A stretch of DNA of 64,000 nucleotides from Roseiflexus castenholzii DSM 13941. GTDB taxonomy: Bacteria; Chloroflexota; Chloroflexia; Chloroflexales; Roseiflexaceae. The stretch lies in the NCBI RefSeq assembly GCF_000017805.1, contig NC_009767.1, forward strand, positions 4,815,001-4,879,000, in the 5' to 3' direction. Of this stretch, positions 1 to 9,023 are shown one piece after another; the stretch's first letter is position 1; every line of letters begins with the position of its first letter. The notes beneath the pieces are model-generated. The model did no database searches and was not told the origin of the DNA. It saw only the letters and a list, made by a program, of their open reading frames with translations. The translations under genes and the position numbers were made by a program.

Positions 1-2
1 CC

Positions 3-446
3 GACCCCAGTGTGACGGTGATTGAGTCGCGCGTTCCATTTCCGGCATTCTATCGCTTTCTGTACCGCGCCGTCGGCGAGACGTACCACTGGACGATGCG
101 CCTCGACTGGAGCGACGAGCAGTTGCTGGCGTATCTGTCGCGTCCGTCGGTCACGCTGCTGGTGCTCTCTGTGCAGGGCACGCCAGCCGGATATATCGAA
201 CTGAACGCTGAATCGGAAGAACCGGATGTCGAGATTGCATATTTTGGGCTGGCGCCAATGTTCCACGGGCGCGGCTTGGGGAAGCACCTGCTCTCGACCG
301 GCGTGCAGCGCGCGTTCGATGATGGCGCCCGGCGCGTCTGGGTGCACACCTGCACGCTCGACGGTCCTTACGCGCTGGCGAATTATCAGGCGCGCGGGTT
401 TCGTCCGTACAAAACGACGACGGAGACTGTTGTTCTGCCGGGTTGA
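3..446 (+). CDS. GNAT-family N-acetyltransferase, 5' end outside the window
   Basis: The reading frame is open to the left edge, so the first in-window start (GTG at 12) is probably internal and some tens of N-terminal residues are missing. The visible part has the acetyl-CoA-binding GNAT core: a beta strand reading EIAYFGLAPMFHGRGLGKHL, with the pyrophosphate-binding loop R/Q-x-x-G-x-G/A in the form HGRGLG, followed by a helix, VWVHTC, and a C-terminal ANYQARGFRPY segment typical of the family. GNAT enzymes move an acetyl group from acetyl-CoA to an amine; the substrate cannot be told from the sequence. No partner gene is adjacent on the right, where repeat DNA begins. Confidence 0.8.
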   Translation, partial: DPSVTVIESRVPFPAFYRFLYRAVGETYHWTMRLDWSDEQLLAYLSRPSVTLLVLSVQGTPAGYIELNAESEEPDVEIAYFGLAPMFHGRGLGKHLLSTGVQRAFDDGARRVWVHTCTLDGPYALANYQARGFRPYKTTTETVVLPG

Positions 447-484
447 ACGCTGAGGGCCGGCGCGTTCGTTTCTTGACAGAACTT

Positions 485-656
485 ATACCAATGACGCTTG
501 ACGATGCCGCATGCGGGTCATGCCGCGCGCCGCGACTTGTCATTCCGCGCCCTTCGCTTCGCTCAGGGTAAACGCAGCGAGGAATCGAAGCGGGTCGCGC
601 ACGACCCCTCGCGCTGCTCGGGGTGACCATGCCGGATGGTCACAGGTCATTGGTAT
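485..656. repeat. TACCAATGAC-ended palindromic element, copy 1
   Basis: A 172-bp unit bounded by inverted ATACCAATGAC / GTCATTGGTAT ends. It contains a GATGCCGCATGCGGGTCAT arm at one end and a GTGACCAT-GCCGG-ATGGTCAC hairpin at the other. The same unit recurs at about 4.6-5.3, 6.8, 11.2, 46.3, 58.6, 58.9 and 59.3 kb, in both orientations. It has no convincing reading frame and behaves like a small non-autonomous mobile element or structured repeat. Confidence 0.75.
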
Positions 657-660
657 GACA

Positions 661-841
661 CAGCAGCGCATGTTCTGGCTTTGCCGGAGCCTGCGGCAGC
701 ATGGCGCTCCCGAATCAAGGCGGTGGAGGCGCAGCGGGTTTGCGGCTGCACCCCACCACAAAAGAAGACAAGCACCACTCTGCCAAAGGTAAAAAGAGCC
801 ATCACGCGGCTCATCCGTGAGGCGACCGCGTAACTCCTGTC
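661..841. repeat. Dispersed ~180-bp intergenic repeat, copy A
   Basis: This stretch matches 55575-55758 over its whole length with scattered mismatches: both contain TTCTGGCTT, GCCTGCGGCAGC, AAAAGAAGACAAG, AAAAAGAGCC and end in AACTCCTGTCA. No conserved frame is evident. It lies between the TACCAATGAC element and the duplicated sortase leader and forms the left edge of the tandem duplication that follows. Confidence 0.6.
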
Positions 842-1400
842 ATATCACCACAGAGGCACAGAAGGCACAGAGCGGACTATTTTGGGATTTCGCCGACGCA
901 GAAGAGGAGAAGACGCAATGCTTTCCATTCGCTGGATGTTAATGATACTGACCGGACTGTTCATCGCCGGATGCGGCGCTGAACAGGTTCAGATGCCGTC
1001 CGTTCTTGATGCGCGCACTGAAGCGCTCGCAGCGCCGCTGCCCGTCACATCCGCGCTGCCCACGGCGACATCCCTGCCAACGCCGGCGCCAACCGCAACC
1101 GTCCTGCCAACCATGTAACTCCTGTCATATCACCACAGAGGCGCAGAAGGCACAGAGCGGACTATTTTTTGATTTCGCCGACGCAGAAGAGGAGAAGACG
1201 CAATGCTTTCCATTCGCTGGATGTTAATGATACTGACCGGACTATTCATCGCCGGATGCGGCGCTGAACAGGTTCAGATGCCGTCCGTTCCTGATGCGCG
1301 CACTGAAGCGCTCGCAGCGCCGCTGTCCGTCACATCCGCGCTGCCCAGGGCGACTTCCCTGCCAACGCCGGCGCCGACTGCAACTGTCTTGCCAACCATC
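831..1400. repeat. 285-bp tandem duplication (831-1115 / 1116-1400)
   Basis: Two head-to-tail copies cover the leader, ribosome-binding site and first ~65 codons of the sortase gene. The only differences seen are isolated substitutions, so the duplication looks recent. Confidence 0.85.
918..1118 (+). pseudogene. Truncated duplicate of the sortase 5' end (66 codons)
   Basis: The ORF repeats the first ~65 codons of the sortase gene that starts at 1203, including the lipoprotein signal (LTGLFIAGC), then stops at a TAA created at the duplication junction. The duplicated unit is 285 bp: 831-1115 and 1116-1400 are direct copies with a few substitutions, including the upstream leader with its AGAGGAGAAG ribosome-binding site. 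If translated it would give a 66-residue lipopeptide with no catalytic domain. It is best read as a by-product of tandem duplication, though it keeps its ribosome-binding site and could be expressed. Confidence 0.75.
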
Positions 1401-1934
1401 CTCCCAACCGCCACACCTGCACCAACACTCCCGCCAACAGCACGCCCTTCCCCCATCCCAACACCACGACCGGCGGCGGCGCCGCCGGTTCGCCTGGTTA
1501 TCGACGCCATCGACCTGGATCGCGCCCTGATTCCGGTCGGTCTCGACGCCGACCGCGTTCCAATCGTGCCGGACCATGATGTGGGCTGGTATACACTGGG
1601 CGCACTGCCAGGGCAGGGCGACAATATCGTGCTTTGGGGACATGTGTTGCGCTTCCGCAAGGCGCCGCACATTCCTGCGCCATTCGCGCGCCTCAAGGAG
1701 TTGCGTCTCGGCGCTCCGGTGGTGCTGATCGATGCCAATGGCAAGGCGCATCGCTACATCGTCACCCGGCAGGTCTGGGCAGAACCGGACGAAGTCCACT
1801 ATATGCTGCCGCAGGGACGCGAAATAGTGACCATGATCTCGTGCATTGGCGATAAAGTCCTTGCCGATGGCACGGTCGAGATGACTCACCGGCTGATCAC
1901 GATTGCCGAGCCGGAAGAAGACGTCGCGCGTTGA
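1203..1934 (+). CDS. Lipoprotein-type sortase (class E/F-like)
   Basis: A 243-residue protein. Residues 1-19 form a lipoprotein signal ending LFIAGC (Cys19), followed by a long Thr/Pro-rich linker (about 45-95) and a sortase transpeptidase domain (about 96-240). The catalytic triad can be placed: His147 in LWGHV, Cys214 in TMISCIG and Arg230 in MTHR. Sortases cleave a sorting motif on secreted proteins and transfer them to an amine acceptor. This one is predicted to be lipid-anchored on the outer face of the membrane. Start chosen for the AGAGGAGAAG ribosome-binding site 4-14 bp upstream. No LPxTG-type substrate with a trailing transmembrane segment was found in the window. The first 65 codons are duplicated immediately upstream. 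Confidence 0.85.
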   Translation: MLSIRWMLMILTGLFIAGCGAEQVQMPSVPDARTEALAAPLSVTSALPRATSLPTPAPTATVLPTILPTATPAPTLPPTARPSPIPTPRPAAAPPVRLVIDAIDLDRALIPVGLDADRVPIVPDHDVGWYTLGALPGQGDNIVLWGHVLRFRKAPHIPAPFARLKELRLGAPVVLIDANGKAHRYIVTRQVWAEPDEVHYMLPQGREIVTMISCIGDKVLADGTVEMTHRLITIAEPEEDVAR

Positions 1935-2115
1935 ATGTTGCAGGCGGGCGGAATGTGAACACCTCCGTTCCCATTCGACCATCGGCAGAGCGGCGCTCCC
2001 GATTATGGTGTTGGAAGGGCGTTGGCATGGCCGATGCCCCGCGCCACAAAAAGACGAGGAACTGTTCATGGTCGGGGGAAACGATGCCCGCCGGTCGCCC
2101 ACAACGGAGGTTCGG

Positions 2116-2450
2116 GGCAGCCTCCGAAAAGAAGAAGCGGCGGCGGAATGGTCTTAGCACGCGCCAACACCCGGCGCCTCGCCGCCTCGCGCTGCTGCAC
2201 CTGACGCCTGTGCGTCAGGACGAGTGTGAACAGGGACACAGACATAAGCCCGCGCGGTCGAGGCAGCCCCCGAAAAGGAGCAGCGGCGGCGGAATGGTCT
2301 CAGCACGCGCCAACACCCGGCGCCCCGCCGCCTTGCGATGCTGCACCTGACGCCTGTGCGTCGGGACGAGTGTGAACAGGGACACAGACATAAGCCCGCG
2401 CGGTTGGGGCAGCCCCCGAAAAGAAGAAGCGGCGGCGGAATAGCCCGCGC
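2116..2450. repeat. 146-bp tandem repeat, about 2.2 copies
   Basis: Units start at 2116, 2262 and 2408 with the shared opening GGCAGCC(T/C)CCGAAAAG and a GCGGCGGCGGAAT block; the third copy is partial. Between the sortase stop (1934) and the protease start (2678) I see no gene, only this array and GC-rich spacer. Reverse-strand frames over it are repeat artefacts. Confidence 0.8.
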
Positions 2451-2677
2451 AGAACGCGCGAAACCCCGCTCGCGCAGGGCTGGTTCCAGGCATGCGTCCA
2501 CACCTGGGCAAGGGCGCGTCAGCGCCCTTCACGCGATCAGCCCGACGGTTCCGCGTCGGGCGGCGCGGCGGACTGCCGCCTGACCATATCATGCCTGCCC
2601 CGCCGGGCGCACCATCATTCCCAAATCGCTGGTATCATGCGACATCGCAGGTTTCTCATACAGATAAGGATCGATAT

Positions 2678-3814
2678 GTGGACGCACAAGTAACCGACAC
2701 CCTTGATCGGCTCGAACTGATGGGACGGGTGCGCCTGGCGCTCGATGGGTTGATGACCATCGAACGATACGCCTGGGATAGCCGTGGCGTTCTCACGATG
2801 GTCGGCAGTCTCCACGCTCCAGCCGACGCAATCTACCCGCAGATTCGGGCGCGCATGGAGGCGCTGGGGTTCACGCCATTCCTGCGCGCATCCGGCGACA
2901 ATGTGGAACTCATGGCGCTGCCGTTCGTCGTTTCGGCGCCCAAACCCAACGTGGCGCTGCCGGTAGCGCTCTTTTTGATCACGATTCTCTCGACCCTCAT
3001 GGTTGGCGCGCTCTACGATGGGATCGATGTGTTCAGCAACCCGGCGGGGATTGTGGCGGGCATCCCCTTCTCGGCGACGATCATAGGCATTCTGTTCGTT
3101 CACGAGATGGGGCACTATGTCGTCGGGCGCTTGCGGCGCGCGCCGGTTAGCCTGCCGTACTTCATTCCTGTGCCGCCGATCCCGATCCCCGGTCTCGGCA
3201 TTATCACCTTTACCGGCACACTCGGCGCGGTGATCGTTCAGCGCGAACCGATGCTCGACCGCAAGACGATCCTGGAGATCGGCATTGCCGGTCCGCTCGC
3301 CGGGTTGGCTGTCGCCATTCCACTGCTGTTCTACGGGTTGGCGACATCGCCGGTCGGTCCGCCGCCGGCGGAAGGCTACATTCAGGAAGGAAACTCGATC
3401 CTGTACGCGGCGGCGAAGTACCTGGTGTTCGGGCAATTCCTGCCGGGCAATGGGGTGGACGTGCAGTTGAACGCCGTCGCCTGGGGCGCGTGGATTGGGC
3501 TGCTGGTGACGATGATCAACCTGTTGCCCATCGGTCAACTCGACGGCGGGCATGTGGCGTATGCGCTGCTCGGCGAGTATGCCCACTATCTGGCGTATGC
3601 GTTCATTGGCGGGTGCGTTCTGCTCGGAACGCTCGTGGCGCCGAACTGGCTGCTGTGGGGAGTGCTGGGGTTGCTGATCGGGCCGCGCCATCCGCCGCCG
3701 TTGAATGATGTGTCGCGGATTGGACCAGCGCACACCACGCTTGCCATCGTGGGATTAATCACGTTTGTGCTGCTGTTCATGCCGAATCCGTTGCAATTCG
3801 TAGCCGGGGGGTGA
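2678..3814 (+). CDS. Site-2-protease-type M50 metallopeptidase
   Basis: A polytopic membrane zinc protease of 378 residues. The zinc-binding motif is HEMGH at residues 142-146, inside a hydrophobic helix that begins near residue 95. The second conserved motif, NLLPIGQLDGGH, supplies the third metal ligand (Asp in LDGG). M50 proteases cut substrates within the membrane, often releasing anti-sigma factors or transcription factors. The target here is unknown. An upstream in-frame ATG at 2492 would add 62 residues from the repeat region; I prefer GTG 2678 because ATAAGGA lies 7 bp upstream and the added stretch looks non-coding. Downstream is decayed transposase DNA, so the gene appears to be transcribed alone. 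Confidence 0.88.
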   Translation: MDAQVTDTLDRLELMGRVRLALDGLMTIERYAWDSRGVLTMVGSLHAPADAIYPQIRARMEALGFTPFLRASGDNVELMALPFVVSAPKPNVALPVALFLITILSTLMVGALYDGIDVFSNPAGIVAGIPFSATIIGILFVHEMGHYVVGRLRRAPVSLPYFIPVPPIPIPGLGIITFTGTLGAVIVQREPMLDRKTILEIGIAGPLAGLAVAIPLLFYGLATSPVGPPPAEGYIQEGNSILYAAAKYLVFGQFLPGNGVDVQLNAVAWGAWIGLLVTMINLLPIGQLDGGHVAYALLGEYAHYLAYAFIGGCVLLGTLVAPNWLLWGVLGLLIGPRHPPPLNDVSRIGPAHTTLAIVGLITFVLLFMPNPLQFVAGG

Positions 3815-3959
3815 ATCTCGCGCGCCAGCGCGCCAGAGGTTGAATCTCCACGTCAGCGCGTTGACGAGAGCGAAGATAAGGGGGTGAATCTCGCGCGCCA
3901 GGGGTTGAAGCCCCTGACGATGGGTGGCAATGGGTGGCGCGCTCTGCCTCGCGCTCCTC

Positions 3960-4493
3960 GTTGGCGGCTGCGGTCCCTGGCGGTGGGTGGCGCACTCTGC
4001 CTCGCGCTCCTCGTTTTCGTCGTCGGGGGTGCGCTCAAGGGCGGAAAGCGTCGTTCCGGCGCAATGATGGCGCTTCTGGTTGCGCGCGCAGTCGACCACA
4101 ATCGGTTTGTCGCGGTCGCCGAAGGTGAATGCGCCGTATCCGGTCTGCCAGGCGAAGTCGATCCCGGCGTGTTCCCGGTTGACGATGGATGAGATTGCGT
4201 CTTTGAGGTGGCGGACGCACTCGGCAACGGCGATGGCGGGGGGATGGAGATAGCCAAGTGGATATGATCCTCGACATTGCCAATTGCGTAAACGAAAACC
4301 TTCAGTTCGCGGGTTTTATCACGCCGGGTGCGGTGGATGGAACGCTCGACGTCCCTGGTGATCGTGGGGCACGTCGATATGTAAAGTTCAGCCGTCCCCG
4401 GAAGCGGTTGCGGCGGCTCGACGTCCCTGGTGATCGTGGGGCGCGTCGATATGTCGCCCACACGAGGCGGTAGTACAGGCGCCGGTAACTCAT
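3960..4493 (-). pseudogene. Decayed IS200-type (Y1/HUH) transposase
   Basis: Pieces of a small transposase can be read in several minus-strand frames. The N-terminus MSYRRLYYRLVWATYRRAP starts at 4493, the metal-binding HUH region VFVYAIGNVEDHIHLAI lies near 4230-4290, and the C-terminal part continues to about 3960 in other frames. The order matches IS200/Y1 transposases, which cut single-stranded DNA with one tyrosine. The N-terminal part contains a 72-bp in-frame duplication (4344 and 4416), so 24 residues around TYRRAPRSPGTSS are repeated. Frame changes and the duplication make it non-functional. Between it and the M50 gene are only short GCGCGCCAG-type repeats. Confidence 0.6.
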
Positions 4494-4608
4494 GGCTGAT
4501 TCCTCTCGCCATCGCTGGTTCGATTGCCAGCGCCGAATTTGACTCGTACACCGCGCGAAGGGGGATTGGGAAACGCTATTTATGGCGAGCGCGGATTCAG
4601 CGCATCAA

Positions 4609-5325
4609 ACCAATGACGCTTGACGATGCCGCATGCGGGTCATGCCGCGCGCCGCGACGGGTCATGCCGCGCGCAGCAGGGACGAGGCACGGGGTGAGAG
4701 GGGAGAGGGGAGAGGCGAGAGGCGAGAGGCGAGAGGCGAGAGGCGAGAGGGGAGAGGCGAGAGGCGAGAGGCGAGAGGCGAGAGGCGAGAGGCGAGAGGG
4801 GAGAGGCGAGAGGCGAGAGGCGAGAGGCGAGAGGCGAGAGGCGAGAGGCGAGGGGTGATACCAATGACGCTTGAGGATGCCGCATGCGGGTCATGCCGCG
4901 CGCAGCAGGGACGAGGCACGGGGTGAGAGGCGAGAGGCGAGAGGCGAGAGGCGAGGGGTGATACCAATGACGCTTGAGGATGCCGCATGCGGGTCATGCC
5001 GCGCGCAGCAGGGACGAGGCACGGGGTGAGAGGGGAGAGGGGAGAGGCAAGAGGCGAGAGGCGAGAGGCGAGAGGCGAGGGGTGATACCAATGACGCTTG
5101 AGGATGCCGCATGCGGGTCATGCCGCGCGCAGCAGGGACGAGGCACGGGGTGAGAGGGGAGAGGGGAGAGGCGAGAGGCGAGAGGGACGGGGCGAGGGGT
5201 GATACCAATGACGCTTGAGGATGCCGCATGCGGGTCATGCCGCGCGCAGCGAGGAATCGAAGCGGGTCGCGCGCGACCCCTCGCGCTGCGCGGGGTGACC
5301 ATGCCGGATGTTCACAGATAATTGA
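4609..5325. repeat. Composite TACCAATGAC element with nested GAGAGGC minisatellites
   Basis: Five copies of a unit starting ACCAATGACGCTTGA(C/G)GATGCC, each (except the last) followed by CATGCCGCGCGC, GACGAGGCACGGGGTGAGAGG and a run of 7-bp GAGAGGC repeats of different length. The first run is longest (about 4698-4853). The last unit ends with the usual GTGACCATGCCGGATG... right arm at about 5325. Open frames on both strands here (RGERREARGE- or SPLASRL-type) are products of the heptamer, whose length is not a multiple of 3. Confidence 0.85.
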
Positions 5326-5379
5326 TATAATGAGTCGCACACGTTGTTGTTTTGACATCGGTTCGATGACGCTACGCCT

Positions 5380-6753
5380 ATGATTCGAACTGCGATCCTG
5401 CTCGCGGCTGGCGCCGGTGTGCGTTTCTGGCCCTACAATGTGGTGCGCAACAAATGCGCCTTTCCGATTGCGAATGTCCCCGCTATTCGCCGCCTGTCCG
5501 ACGACCTCGCCGCTCTCGGCGTCACCCGGCAGGTGGTCGTCGTCGGCGCGGGAGAAGCCAGCATCCGCGCGGCGCTGCGCGGTGCCGCCGCCGAGATCGT
5601 CTTCGCGCGCCAGGCGCGACCCGATGGCACGGCCGCCGCCGCGCTCCTCGGCGCTGCCAGCATCGACGATGATCTCCTCGTCGTCGCCGGCGACATCGTG
5701 ACCGACCGGGCGAATCTCGCGGCGTTGCGCGACCGCTTCGAGCGCGACCGCCCGCTTGCGGCAGCGCTCGTGCAACCCCTCGGCGCCGAATCGTCACTCG
5801 ACTGGCTGATCCCGTTTGTGGACAACGGCGTGTTGCACGGCGTCGAAGGGCACAGCCGCGACGGCGACCGGCGCTTCTGCGGCGTGTATGCCTTTCGTCC
5901 CGAAGCGCTCCCCTTCCTGCGCGACAACCCCGCACTCGTGCGCGTCGGCGTCGGCGGGATGCCGCCGGTCGACGCCGAGATCGTTCAGTCGCTCCAGATG
6001 ATGGTGGACGAAGGGGAGCGCGTGGCGACCGTCGATGCTCCCGGCTTTCACGTGGACCTCGACAAGCCGTGGCACATTCTCGAAGCGAATGCGCGGGTGA
6101 TTGACGCCATGGCTGCGGCGCTCGACGGCGACCGGATCGATCCAACGGCGCGCGTCCACGACGGCGCCGACATTCGCGGACGATTGATCCTCGGTCCTGG
6201 CGCAGAAATCGGCAATCGCGCGGTGGTGGAGGGCGACCTGTGGCTCGGCGCCGGCGCAAAAGCGCTGAACGGCGCGATCATCCAGGGGCGCGCGGTCGTC
6301 GGGCGCGAAACCGTGCTGCGCGACTACTGCCTGATCGGGGCGCATTCATCACTCGGCGCGCGCGGCATCTACGGGCATGGCGCCGAGTTCAGCGGCGTGG
6401 CGCTCGATACGGTCTACTGCTACCACTACTGCGAAATCTGGGGCGTGGTTGGCATGGCGGTCGATTTTGGCGCGGCGACGGTCTGCGGCAATCTGCGTTT
6501 CGACGACCGCGCGACCGTCTGGCGCATCAACGGGCGCCCGGAAATCCCGACGACCGCTGCCAATGCCGCATACTTCGGCGACTTCTGCCGCACCGGCGTC
6601 AACGCCATTATTATGCCGGGGCGACGCCTGGGCGCCTACAGTATCTGCGGTCCTGGCGTCATTCTGCGCGACGACCTGCCCGACCGCGCGATGGTCATGG
6701 TCGAGCAACAGGTCACCACCCGCCCCTGGGGACCGGAACGGTACGGATGGTAG
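5380..6753 (+). CDS. Bifunctional-type sugar nucleotidyltransferase (GlmU-like fold)
   Basis: 457 residues in two parts. Residues 1-235 form a nucleotidyltransferase domain that begins LLAAGAGVRFWP and contains the substrate lysine in RNKCAFPIANVP and an acidic metal site in VVAGDIV. Residues 250-450 form a left-handed beta-helix of hexapeptide repeats (for example RAVVGRETVLRDYCLIG). This layout is that of GlmU and related glucose-1-phosphate nucleotidyltransferases, which activate a sugar phosphate with an NTP; the helix may carry acyltransferase activity or only regulate. The beta-helix is unusually Tyr/Cys-rich around VYCYHYCEIWGVVG, so it is probably not a canonical GlmU. It starts at the first ATG after the repeat block and has no neighbour on the same transcript. 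Confidence 0.8.
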   Translation: MIRTAILLAAGAGVRFWPYNVVRNKCAFPIANVPAIRRLSDDLAALGVTRQVVVVGAGEASIRAALRGAAAEIVFARQARPDGTAAAALLGAASIDDDLLVVAGDIVTDRANLAALRDRFERDRPLAAALVQPLGAESSLDWLIPFVDNGVLHGVEGHSRDGDRRFCGVYAFRPEALPFLRDNPALVRVGVGGMPPVDAEIVQSLQMMVDEGERVATVDAPGFHVDLDKPWHILEANARVIDAMAAALDGDRIDPTARVHDGADIRGRLILGPGAEIGNRAVVEGDLWLGAGAKALNGAIIQGRAVVGRETVLRDYCLIGAHSSLGARGIYGHGAEFSGVALDTVYCYHYCEIWGVVGMAVDFGAATVCGNLRFDDRATVWRINGRPEIPTTAANAAYFGDFCRTGVNAIIMPGRRLGAYSICGPGVILRDDLPDRAMVMVEQQVTTRPWGPERYGW

Positions 6754-6834
6754 GAGTGTTGAACGTGACCACATTGCACATTGAACGTGGTCACGCGCCT
6801 GCACCCCCGTGCGCGCCCACGCAGGCGACGTCTA

Positions 6835-6911
6835 ATACCAATTCCCTGTGACCATCCGGCATGGTCACCCCGCGCAGCGCGAAGGGTCGCGCGCGACCCG
6901 TTTATACCAAT
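6835..6911. repeat. TACCAATGAC element, short copy
   Basis: Contains ATACCAATTCCCTGTGACC, the GTGACCAT-CCGGC-ATGGTCAC hairpin, CCCCGCGCAGCGCGAAGGG and a second ATACCAAT, here as a direct rather than inverted end. The copy is therefore truncated or recombined. The rest of 6754-6968 holds nothing else I can identify. Confidence 0.65.
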
Positions 6912-6968
6912 TGTATTTTGAGAAACCGTGTATAATAGCCTGCAAACACTGGTAAGGAGCGAGAGGTG

Positions 6969-7037
6969 ATGGCGCGGCGTTTGCAGATAGAATGGCAAGA
7001 AGACAAAGCCACCCTGAAGCAGTTGTACTTGGAAGAA
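6969..7037 (+). pseudogene. IS630-type transposase N-terminal remnant
   Basis: ATG at 6969, after AAGGAGCGAGAGG, begins MARRLQIEWQEDKATLKQLY, which resembles the N-terminal helix-turn-helix start of IS630/DDE transposases. The similarity stops at about 7037, where the frame runs into Fic-like sequence and then a stop at 7097. Only about 23 codons survive. Recognition rests on family memory. Confidence 0.4.
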
Positions 7038-7356
7038 GCGGTGTGGCCGAGCAGGCGGGGGATACCGCAACGCGCGCCAGAAGACTGCAAGACCTGAGAC
7101 GTGGCATCAACGCCTGGCGCAGACTCGTTCATCAGCGTTGCTCATCCGGCTGGTGGATGCTCTTTTTGACCGGCCGATCCTGACCATTCCCCAAGCGCAA
7201 CGTCTGCTGGACGTTACCTATCCCAGCGCTCAACGCAACGTGGAAAAGCTCGTGCAGGCGGGTATCTTGCAGTTGACCGGCGAGGCGGCTTATGGCAAGA
7301 CCTATGTGGCAATTGAGATCATGAACGTGATTGGAGAAGAGCGCACATTTTGGTAG
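7038..7356 (+). pseudogene. C-terminal remnant of a Fic-family protein
   Basis: The segment reads GVAEQAGDTATRARRLQDLR in one frame, then after a frameshift near 7100 ETWHQRLAQTRSSALLIRLV, LTIPQAQRLLDVTYPSAQRN and VEKLVQAGILQLTG up to TAG 7356. This matches the region after the Fic catalytic core: the helical GVAEQA segment and the C-terminal winged helix with V(T/S)YPTAQRxVxKLxxxGIL. The HxFx(D/E)GNGR AMPylation motif is absent, so no activity is expected. The fragment is joined directly to the IS630 remnant. Confidence 0.6.
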
Positions 7357-9020
7357 CAAATTATACTTTTGCACTTCAAAGTATCATTCTAGCGCGTAGA
7401 ATTGTAGTTAAGTACAAATCTGGATTCGCAAGGGAGGCTCAAATGCCTCAACTGACCGACCATCATCGCCGTCACATCAGCCATAACCACCGATAGTGGG
7501 TTGTAGGATGTTCACCCATGCGGGTTTCGGTTCCAGCCCATCTATTGGTCAAATGCCGATACCTTTGAACGCATTGCTCAACCGTGAGGGTGGCCTGCTT
7601 GTGTGAGACGGCAGCGAGACACTACCGGACTACGGATGAGGATTGCAAGAGGTGCTTCATCCCTGGTGGATCAGCATCGGTTTGACGGTCTGGTTTTTTG
7701 TGCGTACATCCTGATCGCCATCGGTACGGTCGGATACTGAGGGGGCAGCGGTGCGTCCCCGCTGCCTACGGCGCCGCAACGCATGCCCAGCGGATCGCCC
7801 GGACGTGATCGGAGGTTATGCTACCGGTACGGTCATACGCACCGCGACAGCGGACCAGCGTGCCCTTGCTCGCGCTCCGTGCGGCTCCAGGGCGCCACCG
7901 CTCCGGTGACGCAATGGATGTGCGACCCCGACGGTGACACGAACCTCACGGTACGCACCACGCGCTTCCCCACCCGCCACACCCACCACGGCACGGGCTG
8001 CACCTACGCAGCCGCGACCACCACCCCGCAGCCTGCCCGAAGCAGGCCATACGCTGGGGCCGCCAGTCCTTGCCGGGGGACCATCGCTGCCGTGCGACCC
8101 ATCGGCGCGGGGCAGGGTCTGGTGGCGCACTGCCGGCGCAGCCTGCCGGTGCACGGTCAGGAGTGCGATCAATGGGCGCGCGCCTGATCATCGGTGGATC
8201 AGGCGCGATGCATCGGTCAACCGGAAGTACATAGCGAAGGTGAGAACGCCAAACGTCTCCAAGATCCCCACGCACCACACACGACGCCCCCGTACCGGTC
8301 AACGTGATGATCGCCGCTGTGAAGGGGCGGGAATACGCCGGTAGGTCCCAATGCCCTCACGTGCAGATGGTGTATGGTATGAAAGCGCTTGCACCGCCGC
8401 ACCCATGCCGATAGCGGCTTGTTCGGTGCGGTGCGCGGAGTGGTTGCAGCGCAGCGCACCGCGCACCCGATCGATCAGTCCGCGTGAATGACCGGAAGAA
8501 AACATCTGGAACTCCTTGGCATCAGATAGAGAGTAACCTATAATTACCGCAGTTTATGTACCGCGCAATGCACACAAATAATGCGGCAGATTCACACGCG
8601 AGAGCGAAGGGTATCCGTCTGTCAGGCCACGTGTGGGCATAGGTGGACGAATGCGGTGCGGGGCGGGATGAGCAAGGTAGTACTGGCCGGAAATGGATGG
8701 AGCCTTGATATGAACATTGCGGCGCCAGACCGGCAGGCATCGTTGCCTTGCAGCAGGTCACCTGTCTTGTCGTGGTTCGTCTGGCGAGGTGCGCAGCGAC
8801 TGAAGTCGACTGGGCTGGCAGGGCAGGCCGAGCATGAGGCTTCTGTCGGCGGTGGGGTTGTGCCCGCGATGTCCTTGCCTGGGGTGGTGTGAGAAGGTCA
8901 TGGGTGTCTGGGATGTTGCTGCCGTTGTGCTATAATTCTCAGGCGTGATCGTTATGTCACTTTGACAATAGGAACAGGCAGGGCTTGCGGTCGGTGGGGG
9001 CTTACTTCCGTTCTGTGGGT
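7357..9020. other. Gene-poor stretch with decayed sequence
   Basis: No complete gene is supported in these ~1.66 kb. Around 7665-7710 the frame WISIGLTVWFFVRTS stop repeats the end of the TauE/SafE-like remnant seen at 10068-10211, and from there to about 8135 the DNA is a diverged direct copy of 10173-10640. Reading frames over 7780-8340 are Arg/Pro/Ala-rich in every frame and I do not call them. A TGCTATAAT extended -10 box at 8928-8936 is the only regulatory-looking signal, 195 bp before vapB. Confidence 0.6.
7676..8135. repeat. ~460-bp direct repeat, copy A (copy B 10173-10640)
   Basis: Both copies start ATCGGTTTGACGGTCTGG, share TTTTTTGTGCGTACATCCTG and GGAGGTTATGCTACCGGTAC, and run on to GGGGGACCATC(G/A)CTGCCG with scattered substitutions and small gaps. 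The copies are about 2.5 kb apart in the same orientation and bracket the attC-like site and vapBC. Confidence 0.75.
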
Positions 9021-9023
9021 TGC

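Noticed and set aside
2492..2677. N-terminal extension of the M50 protease
   Set aside because: The 62 extra residues are encoded by repeat-rich spacer, whereas GTG 2678 has a good ribosome-binding site.
4855..5775. Minus-strand ORFs of 100-290 codons with SPLASRLSPLAS repeats
   Set aside because: Products of the GAGAGGC heptamer and TACCAATGAC elements, and overlapped by the nucleotidyltransferase gene.
7783..8344. Arg/Pro/Ala-rich ORFs of 118-136 codons on both strands
   Set aside because: All frames look alike in composition, the repeat copy at 10.2-10.7 kb does not conserve a single frame, and no motif is seen.
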